Shown here in pieces: positions 22,536-33,596 of a DNA stretch of 64,000 nucleotides. How positions within the stretch are numbered: the stretch's first letter is position 1; each line of letters begins with the position of its first letter. A program made the translations under genes and the position numbers. Source of the DNA: Cheiracanthium punctorium. Its lineage: Eukaryota; Arthropoda; Arachnida; Araneae; Cheiracanthiidae. Below the pieces are notes generated by a model that worked only from the letters and a program-made list of their open reading frames with translations, made no database searches and was not told where the DNA came from. The stretch covers positions 62,001 through 126,000 of the forward strand of contig JAWZYV010013134.1 in the NCBI GenBank assembly GCA_038373885.1, read 5' to 3'.

Positions 22536-23160
22536 AGTAGATATAGTTCGGTATCAGTAGATTTTGCACACTGCAGTAAGCAGTTGTTTAAATCTGAGTT
22601 TTGCAAAACAATGGTTTGCAGCTTTTACTCGTAGTAAAGACGAAGCGTTGGAAAGCTTCGGTAAATTGCAAACGAAGCGCTCGGAAAATTCTGATACTAA
22701 TAAGAATTCTAATACTAATTAGTGCATTTAGAGGAAATGGGCGCTTAGAAAAGTGACGAAATTTTAAAGAGGCTGCCTTAAAGTACAGTGACAAACGATG
22801 ACATACCTTCATTTTGACTTCAAGTAGTAGACCGCAGTCTCTAAGGTGGTCCGATTATTGCTGCTTCCTTTTCCCCTGTACATCAAGCCCAACTCAACTA
22901 ATCGCTTGGGACTACAAAACAAAGAGTAATACTTAAAAGTGCTGCCATTTATTTAAATTTTGACTTCAAGCTATCTCCGGTTTTACATAGATTGATGTTC
23001 TTCGAATGCAAATAATGCAGAAAGAAAATAACTATTTCACGCAATTTTCAAGTTGATTGAGTGGATTGGCACACTAAAATCACAAAAAAGATAAACAAAG
23101 TTGCGGCGAACGGCGCTCTTCCGCAGGGAATAAAACCTTACCAGCGTAGTCAGTCGACGG
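22536..23160. other. Non-coding stretch, no feature recognised
   Basis: There is no gene or repeat that I can name. A CG-rich patch TTGCGGCGAACGGCGCTCTT near 23101 precedes the CACAGTGGAG repeat and may belong to its outer end. Confidence 0.4.
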
Positions 23161-23162
23161 TT

Positions 23163-24106
23163 TCTTATGCGCACTTTTCTGTTTACACACTCACACTTCA
23201 ATGACCCGAAGTCACGGTTGCCAACCTTTGAGAACCAAAAATGGGGAGTTTTTGCTTTGGAAACAATTTACTACATAAATGGAAAACTAAGCTGTAAATA
23301 GATGGGACTATTTACATGACTAAGAAAGGGCAATTTTGGAATATGTAGAAATTTTCTTCTTATAGCAAATTTACATCAGAAAAATAAGAAATTACATACT
23401 GAATTTAAAATACTGATGTTAAATCTTGACTAAAATGAATTTTATATACCTTTATTCAAACACCTGCACATAATTTATAGTTTATGAGAAATACAAGTGC
23501 GTATGTTTGTATAGCTTTTGCGATCACCCGTCAAAAAATGTTCGAAAAAATAAAAATGGCGCTATACAAATAATTTTTTTTATAAAAATGGTGGATGTTG
23601 GGGGAACATTTTTTTCTTGGAATAGACACTCAATACTGTAATAATTAAGGTTATAGTTGAAATTGGGCGCGACAAGCCGCGACACCCCTTCAAAAAGCTT
23701 TTTGAAATGCGAATTTTTGAAAAAAAATTAGAAAAAAAAAGTTTACAATTTTTTAAAATAAAGTCATATTATTTTTTCAAGCTAATAGATACATATAATT
23801 AAAATACATATATTTTACTGCAATTATACTAAGTATCAAACCAGTAAATTAATTTAAAGAGCCCGTAAAAAATGCAAGACGAAGTAATAGAAAACGCTGA
23901 AATCTCTTGCCGTAAATGAAGAAACTTGCTTTTAAACCGAGTGTTGCATCTTTTGGATATGAATTATGGTCGAAAAACATGCATTACATGATGCATCAGT
24001 TACTAGGCTATTCAAAAACATATATATTACTGTTTTTAAACAAATTTAAAATTTTCGACTTTTGGCCAGGATTTTGATACAAATACTCCACTGTGCGGCG
24101 GACGGC
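23163..24106 (-). repeat. CACAGTGGAG-family repeat, full inverted copy of 5018-5935
   Basis: It is nearly collinear with 5018-5935 read backwards, including GACCCGAAGTCAC, GATCACCCGTCAAAAAATGT, AAAAATGGCGCTAT, CGACACCCCTTCAAAAAGCT and the terminal ATACTCCACTGTG. Small indels and a CGACAAGC insertion separate the copies. It is non-coding. Confidence 0.8.
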
Positions 24107-24235
24107 TCTTTACAGTTGTCACCTCGTTCTTGGAAACCAAGACGTCTTTTTACTTTAACAACCAAATTTCAATTTTTTCACTCTCAAATTTCGTCATTTC
24201 TCGTCAAAAATCTGTTTTCTTTCTTTTTTTCTGTA

Positions 24236-24303
24236 TGGGGGCCCGCCGAGGGTGGGGGCTCACTCGTCTGCAGACAGTCGGACACCCTGGCCAGTCCGGG
24301 CCT
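24236..24303. repeat. Isolated right end of the 1792-2231 hAT-type element
   Basis: GGGGGCCCGCCGAGGG, GTCTGCAGACAGTC and CCAGTCCGGGCCTG match 2165-2231 almost base for base. The left part is missing. Confidence 0.75.
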
Positions 24304-24309
24304 GCTCGC

Positions 24310-24787
24310 AAAATACATTTTGAAATAAATACCTCATGTCTTGGAATTAGAGGAATCTCATCGGATTCCGTTTTGCTGGGAATAGGTCTCGAAATTGACT
24401 ATGCTGAAAGTTGCGAAATTATATTTATGGAAAGAATGGAAATAGCCTAATATTTAGTTACTGTAAAAGCACTTATTTTCGCGATCCCGTCATAATCGCA
24501 AAAATTAAAACCTTGTGAAATACTTTTTTTTTTTTTGCTTCAAGTAATAATAAAAAATCAGCCATTTTTCACTTACCAAAATTTAATGATATATTGCACA
24601 GTAACATACTCTTTCTTGACAACTTTCTTTCTTAAATTTGACTCTCTTTCTTACAACTATTTCTTGAATATAAAAATAATAATACAACTAATAGAATGCA
24701 GCTCATTCACTTACAATATTTATACCAGCTTCTTTGAAGCCTTTCAAAATGCGGACGGAGGGGGCGAACTTTTCGAACAGAAGGAAG
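24310..24787. other. AT-rich stretch, no gene seen
   Basis: Open frames are low-complexity chance translations. No repeat family is recognised beyond a T-run at 24526-24537. Confidence 0.4.
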
Positions 24788-25018
24788 TTCCCCAGTAGCA
24801 CACTTACGTCCCAAGTACGAACTGTGAACGTTCAGTTTAAATGTTCACGGTACGTATACAAAAAAAAAAAAAAAAACGCTCTACTAACGTCTATGTGTCC
24901 GGCATCCGACGTGTTTAAAACATAGAAAACCGGTTCAAATTATGTACTTCCCGAACTCATCCAGAACCATTAAATGTTTCGGTAGACGTTCACACTGTGT
25001 TTAAATTATGTTTTCTCG
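24788..25018 (+). repeat. Partial element with CCCAGTAGCACAC end
   Basis: It begins CCCCAGTAGCACACTTACGT and carries AACGTTCA/TGTTCACGGTACGTATAC words and a poly-A run. The end resembles the CCCAGACAGCACA terminus of the element that follows, and the inverse end TGTGCTGCCTGGG at 35839-35851. It may belong to the same superfamily. Confidence 0.45.
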
Positions 25019-25977
25019 CCCAGATAGCACAGCACATTTGCATCATTCTTGCAGTAAGCTTGATTTATCAAGTCAATAAACTTGCATTAAGCTTGATTAT
25101 TTCAAACGTGTAAGCTTAATGCAAGCTTGAATCAAGTGTTCAAGTTTACCCTTGCCCAACTTGCATCAAGCTTGACATAGCAAGCTGGATTCAAACTTAC
25201 TCTAAAAAAAATTTCCTAAAAGCATGGGGCGCTGGTCGCCAAACTCGCCCCATATATTTTATTTTTCCACGCATTTTCCTCTCTACACTGAAACCTCAAG
25301 TTATTTTAATCTGTTTCCGTCTAGCGTCCCCGACTGGGATCGATCTCTGGGCCTAAGGCGTGCGAAGCAAGCGTCCTAACCACAATGGAAATCTGACTTG
25401 AGGTGAAATGACTAAAGTGACTGCTATGGTTGTCACGTCGTTGTTTGACGAGGTTGATCAGTATTTCCCGATCATCTTTTATTTTTCCATGGGATGAATC
25501 AAAATTAAAATAATAATTTATAGACTCTACTACTAGGGAAATAAGGGAACTACTACTAAGGAAATATAAACTTAAAAGCAGCACCCGTTTGAAAACTTTC
25601 AATATCGCAACACTCATGTTGGGCATATTGGCCAAAATCGAGACAAACGACTGATTTTGAAATCAATTTTGTAGTATATTGTTATTTTATTTTGAAGAAT
25701 TTTTCAGTATTTGGAACTATAGAATCTTTTTTTTTTTTAATTCTATGGTCAAGTACATTTATGACTGATGATAAATTATTTGTTATGTGGCTTTCCAAAT
25801 CAAGCAGTAATCAAGTTGTATTCAAGCTTGACAGTTCAAATGACTTAAATTCGGCGGGAAAATATTTGCTGACTCATTTTTTTGTAATCTCCAAGCTTGT
25901 TGCAAGTTTAAAATGAATTGAACTGTCAAGCTTGCATTAATACGACAAATTGAAAGAAATGCCAAGCTTGATTTAAG
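25019..25977 (-). mobile_element. AAGCTTGA-cluster element, copy 1
   Basis: It starts CCCAGATAGCACAGCAC, then a run of AAGCTTGA/TCAAGCTT motifs (25055-25200). Next come a tRNA-SINE module on the minus strand (25202-25392), an AT-rich core, and a second AAGCTTGA cluster (25795-25975). The core block with ACTGATTTTGAAATCAATTT is shared, inverted, with 37265-37290 and 40865-40890. The far end is eroded, so no terminal duplication can be read. Confidence 0.7.
25202..25392 (-). repeat. tRNA-SINE module (family B), copy 1
   Basis: The tail on the minus strand matches copies at 37530 and 41106 (GGAAACAGATTAAAATAACT-like, TCAGTGTAGAGAGGAAAATG, GGGGCGAGTTTGGCGACCAG). The tRNA-like head has B-box-like GATCGATCCC but differs strongly from the other two heads. 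Confidence 0.65.
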
Positions 25978-26270
25978 CACAAGTCGTAAATTATGCAAAA
26001 AAAAAAAAAGTGTGTGAGTGTAATCTTTACGCGCGATTGAAGTAAAACTTCTCTGACGTTTGCGACACATATCACCACTGAAATGATTAAACTTTAACTT
26101 AAAATAAATATCATATTATAATATAATTATATTTATTATTCATGTACTTTACAAAAATTTTATAAATGTTATATTCATATTATTCATTGGAAATAGGTAC
26201 TTGAATGTCACTTGAATTTTATATGTTTGAAATTATAGGTTTGTGGTAACTATAATGTGAAACATAAATT
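25978..26270. other. AT-rich stretch, no gene seen
   Basis: There is a poly-A run at 25998-26009 and AT-only words around 26105-26180. Nothing else is recognised. Confidence 0.4.
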
Positions 26271-26492
26271 TTACTCTCTAAATTTGCTAATTTTCTTGAA
26301 AAAACAGAAATCTATCGTTGTACCGAAACGTGTTGTTGATTGAAGTCGAGAAGTATTCATAGTTAGATCCAATTTTCCTTTTAAAAAATCAACTAACGGC
26401 TGAGATTCTTGAGAGCGAAAATTAACATTAAACTCTCCAGTAAGAATCATTGGTAATTCATGATAATTACTTAGGATCCATAAAGTGCCCAT
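26271..26492 (-). pseudogene. Fragment of an endonuclease/exonuclease/phosphatase-fold protein
   Basis: 73 codons contain LPMILTGEFNVNF, QPLVDFLKGKLDLTMNTSR and STTRFGTTIDFCF. These correspond to the C-terminal half of an EEP-type nuclease domain as carried by arthropod transposon-linked proteins: the GDFN motif, then 'T..G..IDxVF'. The usual Asp of GDFN is Glu here. The preceding N-terminal half of the domain is absent and a stop follows soon after the IDFCF block, so this is a relic. It could derive from a Helitron-borne or LINE endonuclease. Motifs alone do not separate these. Confidence 0.55.
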
Positions 26493-26499
26493 GTTGTAA

Positions 26500-27080
26500 T
26501 ATTATTCTTTAACTTTTTTCTTATACCATTGTTCCGTCTGGAGGTTGCGATTGAAGGGGGGGGAATGTCCATAGTCTAGTATTATACTTTAACTGTGTTC
26601 TTTAATTGATGTTTTCCTCTGTTGGGTTCGAATGCAGGTAGTGTAATTTTTTTTGTGTGTTTTTCTATCACAGTGTTCTTAAGCGTTGATTTCGTCTGCT
26701 GGTAGGTTTCGAATTATTATTCTGTGTCCATGTTTTTAAACTGCAGGTTCTGTCTATTGTTTGGGATTGATTGTAGCCAGGGTGCGTTTCTTTGTACTTT
26801 TCCAAAACCATGTATATTATTCATCTAAAAATAAGGATTATCGAGAACCTCCTGTGAGGTTGGGATTACATGTGTTGGATGTACCTTCGCAACGCTTATT
26901 GATATATAAAATAAAGATTGATGTCTGAAAGATACGGCACTTGACTGTTTTTATCGCCGTTTCTTTCCCTATCAGGTTCTGCGTACTTTTACAGGATGAA
27001 GTCGTCGAAAGCAGCAGAGCGGTCGAAAAGGTAGGTTTTACTGTGGTTCTTCTTTTGCAGGATCAGCGTGGAGTATATGA
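26500..27080. other. Non-coding stretch with loosely repeated words
   Basis: Several T/G-rich blocks (GTTCCGTCTGGAGGTTGCGA, TTTCGTCTGCTGGTAGGTTT, GGTTCTGTCTATTGTTTGGG, CAGGTTCTGCGTACTTTTAC) look like degenerate iterations of one unit. No gene is present. Confidence 0.35.
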
Positions 27081-27082
27081 TA

Positions 27083-27445
27083 TACTAGCTGCGTACCCGT
27101 TCTCCGCACGGTAGGGAACAAAACTTTTTCTTACATGTTTATTCGAATTGATTCCAGTAGTGTGGAATCTAAAAATAAACAAAATGATTTGACTCTTGGC
27201 GTAAAGTTACTCATTAGTTATTCGTAAAGTTAATATAAATACTGATCTGAGAACATTGTTAATAGTATTATGAAAAAAAAAAAGCTATGTCGGTGTCATT
27301 GGCGATCAGAAAAAGAAAAGCGTGACGGTTCCTAAAAATTTCTAACTTTCAAAATGTCTCATTTCTACATCATACTCTTTTTTAGATTTAAGTTATACCA
27401 TTAATACCTTAGATACTACATGATGTGAAGAACCGTTTTATTTTA
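27083..27445 (+). repeat. 'CTAGCTGCGTACCCG' dispersed element, partial copy 1
   Basis: It starts ACTAGCTGCGTACCCGTTCT and is parallel to 30590-30920 (GCACGGTAGG.AAC, TTTGACTCTT, TTTCAAAATGTCT.ATTTCT, ACATCATACT). It is cut off by the Tc1-like transposon. Confidence 0.65.
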
Positions 27446-28103
27446 TAACTAGAGGTGACCTGGGGTCATACGCAATTGCTCCCCAAATCATGATGCCACG
27501 ATGTCGCGCGGTGGGGCGTTCTACAATTGCTGCCGGATGGGACCTGTTTCCACGTCGACTCCATACTCGTACTCTGCGACTATCTCTGGAGAAACAGAAG
27601 CGTGACTCATCTGAGAACACGACCCTGTGCCATTCTATCGTCCACGTCGCTCTAGCCTGGCGCTATTGCAGTCGTTGGTGTCTATGTTGTGGAGCCAATG
27701 GCAGTCTTCTTAACGGACGCCATGAGTGCTGGCCACTAGCAGCAACCAATCGACGGGAAATGTTTCTGGTCGATATAGGAACATCCAAGGTGTCTCGAAC
27801 ATGTCGCAGAATGGAGGTAGAAGTACCTTGCGGGGCTGCCACCGCTTGTCGGTGGATACGTCGATCCACGCGTGCTGACGTCACTCTGGCTGCACCGGTA
27901 TGCCTTAAACGTGCCACATTTCCTTGTTCCAACCATCTTCGCCACAGCCGGTATACAGTCGACACATCCAGGTGTGTGTCTGCCGAGATTTGCCAAATGG
28001 ACCAACCTGCCCTTCTCAGTCTGATCACCATGTCCCTCGTAAAATCGTCAGTCTGCTGGAACTGCCTCCGTTGACGGCGGCCTGGCATTCTCTGGTTACA
28101 CAT
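27446..28103 (-). pseudogene. Tc1-like transposase, N-terminal ~220 residues, one stop codon
   Basis: It starts MCNQRMPGRRQRRQF. A helix-turn-helix region (FTRDMVIRLRRAGWSIWQIS, then DVSTVYRLWRRWLEQGNV) is followed by a second HTH-like part with the TNVSTR-like IRRQAVAAPQGTS segment and ISRRLVAASG. The catalytic-domain start has the first Asp (VVFSDESRFCFSRDSRRV). A single in-frame TAG at 27660-27662 stands where related proteins have Trp. The frame is otherwise open. The protein ends after GIMIWGAIAYDPRSP, so the second Asp and the Glu of DD34E are missing. It cannot be active. Confidence 0.85.
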
Positions 28104-28332
28104 TCCTCTGAGACAAGAATAAAATTTCTACGACAATTTCTATAGCAGCAATACTTTCACAAAATTTGTCCGTTTTACCGGTTCCTTTCCGTATATCTTT
28201 TTCCATGTGTAACTGGCCAGCTGCCAATTTTACATCATTAGCATAACTCGGCCAGGGGCATTCATCCTGAAATATGCATAATTTTCTGACCACTTATTCT
28301 TGGTGTTGCATTTTCAATGTCACGCAGTGTAT
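27446..28332 (-). mobile_element. Tc1-like transposon, 3'-truncated
   Basis: Read on the minus strand, the 5' end is near 28332 with TACACTGCGTGACATTGAAA and flanking TA. The transposase follows and breaks off after the first catalytic region at about 27446, inside the older CTAGCTGCG repeat. There is no 3' inverted repeat. Confidence 0.8.
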
Positions 28333-28339
28333 ATGTAAA

Positions 28340-29590
28340 CATGCATTTTTTTATTCACCAAACTAAGTTTTTATGTCAACAGTTATAAAATTCACGGAAA
28401 TCATGTTGCGAACACTATTAAACATCTCCGCTTTCATTCATTCTTAGCTTAAAGTACTTTGAAATCTGATTCATGGGTGAAGTTAGATATGTTACCTTTT
28501 GAAAGCATAGTCATCCTTATAAAACCATCTCTAGACTCAGCTCCACAAACTTTTTTCGAGGATTCAGTCGTGAGTTTTAAGAATTTTTCAGCAACCTGTG
28601 TGTGTACCTAGAATGTCTTAAATGCTATATCCCACACACTTTGAGTCACTTTGGATTTGTAAACATAAATATTGCAATTCCTTGTTACAAAGCCACAAAA
28701 ATTCAAAATAGTACTAAAGATTTTTCTTAGACAAACTTTTACTGGTGAAAACGCTATTTGGTGTAGTTCCCAGGAGAAATACGATTTGGCGATTAATGTG
28801 ATAATAAAAGCATCAATTTTCCTCAAATTGATAATATAGTGACTAACAAAGTAACTGACTATGTTGAAATCTGACTATGTGTGTTGTAATGTGTTTGAAT
28901 GGGAAAAATCTGACTTTGAGCTTCTGAACGTCAGAAAAAGTCCTAGTATGTTTTGCATTAACCACAAACAATGATCTTTTAAGACAACTGTTACTAAGTG
29001 ACGTTATAAATGGGCTTCTGTTCTTTCAGTAGAGATATAGAATATTTTTAAGTAATAAGAATGCTGTCACTATAAAGAAATTCAAATGTATTTGTATTCT
29101 CGCCCCTGAACTAAAATTCTGACTGCTCCCCTCTTAAGAGTATCCGTCTGAATCTCTATGAAATAGGCTTGGTTTTCATAATGTTCCTGTGTTTGCACAT
29201 TCCCTAGAAGTTGGTAAACTGCAACGTTTTTAATACATTTTGTTAAGAATTACTGTAGGAATTAATAATTTCTGAATCAAAAACACCAAATTAAGAAAAA
29301 ATAGTAGGGACATGGCTCAAAATGAGTCGTGGCAATCACGACAAAAGCCATGAGATTAGCCCAAATATCCCCGACGATCAACGTTTAGCCTTGCAAGTTT
29401 AGCTACAAATATTTAAAACTTTATTGCGTGTTTCTTTTCATCTGTCATGATATTTTAAGGTTATATACGATATTGCAGAATAATTAAAGAAAATATGGCA
29501 TATTCTTTTTGTTTTCTCACTCCATTATTAATTTAATTTCTCCTTCGGTTAAGCGAAAAAACTAAAATTGCTCTCTTAAATTTACATTTA
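28340..29590. other. AT-rich stretch, no gene seen
   Basis: No feature is recognised. Open frames are short and lack family motifs. Confidence 0.5.
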
Positions 29591-29592
29591 AA

Positions 29593-30106
29593 CCCTTTGA
29601 GGCGCAACCCTTTCCCAATGCTGAAAAAAGGGCATCCGTTGCTATCGCTCGACTTAACTACCAGCAAGATGGCGGACGATCGAAACGTTCATCGCGTGCC
29701 ACAAATCTAGAGACCCTTTTTTGACGACAGCTGCCTGTGCGTGGGCGCAGCCATCTGCGTCAGAAAAGGGGTCTCTAGATCTGTGGCACGCGATGAACGT
29801 TTCGATCGTCCGCCATCTTGCTAGTAGTTAAGTCGAGCGATGGCAACGGCTGCCCTTTTTTCAGCATTGGGCAATCTATCCAGAGCTGTTCTCGCATTCT
29901 TCCATTTTTCAGCAGATGTCAGTGCTGTTAAAAATAATCGTGACCATTTTTTTACGGGAAAGGACGCACTAAAAAGTAAAGGATTCTCGTGGAGCTATGT
30001 CACCCGCAACTATTTTTATAGAAATCAGATCTATAATTCGTGACTGGCAACAGTCAAAACGTCAGAGTTGGGTGTTCCCAGAGCGGGAACACTGCGCGTT
30101 AAAGGG
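29593..30106. mobile_element. piggyBac-type non-autonomous element carrying a ~258-bp palindrome
   Basis: The left end CCCTTTGAGGCGCA and right end TGCGCGTTAAAGGG are inverted copies. The right flank is TTAA (30107-30110) and the left flank TTAAA, consistent with the TTAA target of piggyBac elements. Inside, 29614-29724 and 29759-29871 form a near-perfect palindrome containing AAGATGGCGGACGATCGAAA. The 67-aa frame at its right is not a gene. Confidence 0.75.
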
Positions 30107-30589
30107 TTAAGAGAAGTAGAGAAAATTGCGCCACATGGGAATTCTGCCGCCACCTTCGAAATCCGCAAAATAACATAGCACACAGGCGGATTTTAAAATT
30201 TTCGCGGTCAGACTTCCAATATGCGAAAATATAGCCGTAACAGTCACGTTACTTATTTTTTCGATTCTTATTGGTTTCTGACAGTATGCATAATATTTGA
30301 ATCAAATTTAACGGTCAACCACTATCTGAAAGTTTGTCGTCTCCTAAATAACAACAGAGTATTGTTTATATTTGAAGTTATTTAAAAGAAAAATTCTTGT
30401 GTTTTATATGTGCTTATTGCAACTTTTATAATGGATTGTGAACTTTGGGATATATGTTTGTGTATTTAAAATTTACTTATTATTGGTTTCTTGAGCTTGA
30501 GATTGGCTTCTTCTTTAGCTCTTTTTGCAAAAGCCAAAAGAAAACAAATCCTTGAGTTAAATGTAATGCAATGATTCACTTTATTGAAC

Positions 30590-30920
30590 TACTAGCTGCG
30601 TGTCCGTTCTTCGCACGGTAGGAAACGAAAATTTTCCTTACATGTGTAATTCGAAATTATTCGTGATGTGGAATTAAAAAAAAAGAGCAAAATTATTTGA
30701 CTCTTAATGTAAAGTTTGTGTCATGAGTACTAACCTGATCATTGCAGTATAATGACTCAAAAAACTACGTCAGTGTCATTCACTATCAAAAAAGTGGAAA
30801 GCTTAATGGTTTGCAGAGAACTCCTGGCTTTCAAAATGTCTTATTTCTACATCATACTGTTTTTTAGGCTCAAGTTGTAGCATTAAATATCTAAGACACT
30901 ACATGAAATGGAGCACCATT
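30590..30920 (+). repeat. 'CTAGCTGCG' dispersed element, partial copy 2
   Basis: ACTAGCTGCGTGTCCGTTCT is the start. It is collinear with 27083-27445, and then the sequence diverges. The next family copy begins about 140 bp on. Confidence 0.6.
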
Positions 30921-31058
30921 TATCTCTTTCCGAACATGTACCATATAAGGAAAGTATTGTAATCATGAAAAAATTCGACTTCGAGATTTTGGTGTATTGA
31001 CACGTTTTGAGGTCTTCTGAATTCATTTATGCTATTTTCAAGAGATGTTTTTAAAATA

Positions 31059-32730
31059 GCTGCGCACCCGCTCTTCATACGGGAAGAAGGGAATATTTTA
31101 CTACTAAAATCATATCTGCATGTGACAAAATAGAATTTCATTTTTTAAAAAGTTCAAGTAATCTCCTCTGTTGAAATTACTGCGGGATATACTAACGCAA
31201 ATTAGAATTACTTTTCGTTTAGTTGGTTGTAAGACAACCGTTGAAACAGGATACTTTTAATTTCATGAAATATTTATTAACATGGTACATTGCGATTTAT
31301 TCATATTATCTTTACAAATCTAATAATACTACCTATTACGTACATTAATACTATCTATATTCGCTTCTCCCTCTTCAAGGCTCCCTTAAAAGAAACAGCT
31401 TAGATTATTTGGCCTCAATGGGATCTTTTGATTCTGTGGCGATTCTTTGCAATTTATGCATTAGCATAAATAATAATCATTTCACATAATGGTTGCCATT
31501 AAGGAAACTCTCCATATATATTTAATTTATACATAGTTTTATAAGATAGGCGTATTTAGCGCCGCAAACCATTTCATCTTACTGTGGGGAGAAAATATCC
31601 AAGGGGTGCCATTTTAAATATCCATCTATCTAATATAGCGATATCTTTTATATCATCCATAGTCCTGTCTCCTGAAAAACATCAAACTGTGTAATCTCGA
31701 AGAGCTACTTATTCCCACTTTAATTGTGACAGGGCTTTAGAGTTGCAGAGTTTACAAATTTCACGCATTTTTTTATTTATGACGTCACTGTTTGACTGCC
31801 GTAAAGGATACCCCGGTAGGTTGAGGGAGTTAATTTCGATATTTCGCATAATTGTTTTCAAACGGTATCATTAAAACTTTGCGTTATGTAACCTTTATGG
31901 AGGAACGTAATTCAACGTTAAAATAAAATTATACTCGCAACCTGCATGCGTATGTTAGGCAACGCCTGCGCTAAATTAAATGCCAAAAATAAAAATAGTA
32001 AATAGAAAAAATTTAATATATCGCGCTTTGAAACGAACTTTGTAACTTTTAAAATGAACATTTTCAGCGCCGTGAAAACATTTCAATTTTTAAATAAGCA
32101 CCGGATTAAAATACCACTTCTAATAATAATAATCGTGAATTTCTTAGTTTATTTCTACAGTAAATTTTAATCAAAATATCGTTTCCCTGTGTTGAAAATA
32201 GAGCTGGAATAAATGAGTTAAAATTATGGAGTAATTTTTACGTATCTTAAAGCATTTGACGTCATAGATCCTCACTTGCGAATTGAAATTCTGACATCCC
32301 ATTTAAAAACTCGATTGGTTGAAAAAATCCTTTTTTCTAATCCTTTCTGTGGCAACAACCGAACATAAATTCTCGTGCCGTGATCGCAATGTAATGAATG
32401 GCGTAAGATCGCGTTGATGCTATTAAATTCTAAACATTAGGAATTCTAAAAAGAAAATTTCCTCCTCTATCCGATGATACAAATGCCGTTTTGCTGCGAG
32501 CGTAATTTCTGCCGTTATTACGAATTAGGTGAGAAAAAATGCCAAAAACCGCATAAAACATAAAATAAAAAAAATTCTAGGTCGAATTTTGAAAAAATCG
32601 CTTCGAGGTGCACAACTACATATTTACATCTTCCCGAGTACCAAATTTGGTGTTTCTAGGTGTAGCCGTTTGTCCGTAACGCTGCCGACAGACACACACA
32701 CACACAGACACCTTCTTTTATAATAAGTAG
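31059..32730 (+). repeat. 'CTAGCTGCG' dispersed element, ~1.67 kb copy 3
   Basis: It starts TAGCTGCGCACCCGCTCTTC and ends in an (AC)n-rich GACAGACACACAC stretch and CTTCTTTTATAATAAGTAG. The 3' part (32445-32640) is shared with 17930-18130 and 34790-34975. It has no intact ORF. The class is unresolved, and both a non-autonomous Helitron-like and a LINE-tail origin are possible. Confidence 0.55.
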
Positions 32731-33596
32731 AGAAGATTAAATAGTTGTGTGTATCCGCTCTTCGCAAGCAAGAAGAGAACATTTTCCTAAAATGTGGTCA
32801 TAACTACTTGTGACAAAACAGAATCTCCAAGAAAAAAAAAGTTCAGGTACAGAATTTTCTGTTGAAATTACCGCGGGATATATTAACGCGACGTAGAATT
32901 ATTTAATGTTTAGTTAGCTGTGATGTAAGATGGCTGTTGAAAAACGAAAAGAAACGAATAGTTTCACGAAATATTTATTAACGCGGTATATTGTGCTTTG
33001 ATCAATATTGCCCTAGCATATCTAATAACTATTACTTATAGTATCCTTTACTGATACCAATATATTTTCGTTTTTCCATCTTTAATGTTTAATTTAAAGA
33101 AACGGTTTAGATATTTGCCACTAATGTAGTTTTTTATTCTTTGGTGATTCTTTGCAATTTACGCATTAGTATAAACGATAATCATTTCACTTTCTGGCTG
33201 CCATTAAAACAGCTCTCCATACATTTTTATGCATAATTCTTGTCAGATTGGCGTATTTAGCACGTAAATATTTCCTGCGATTCGAAAACGTGTCCCGTTT
33301 AAAAATTATATCGAAAATAATGCTGGATAATTCATCGTTGAAAAAACAGCATTCAATTCTTTTTCTGGCAACGTAATATAAAATAGGGAATAATTTCGTG
33401 CGTGGCGTTTGTTTTGTTTGTGAGCCCGTTATTTTGATTGAGTTTCGAAAGGGGTTTTAATCTCGTTAGATCAAAATGACGTAGATTTCACATGTGGAAA
33501 CTCAGTTATTTTAAAGTCATTTTATTTATGTTTTTCAAATGGCAATTTTATTCATTGTTACTGTTTCCCAGACAACCATAGCGGAAGATATCATAA

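Noticed and set aside
27490..28074. 194-codon + strand ORF
   Set aside because: Antisense to the Tc1 transposase, which has the HTH and SDES motifs on the minus strand.
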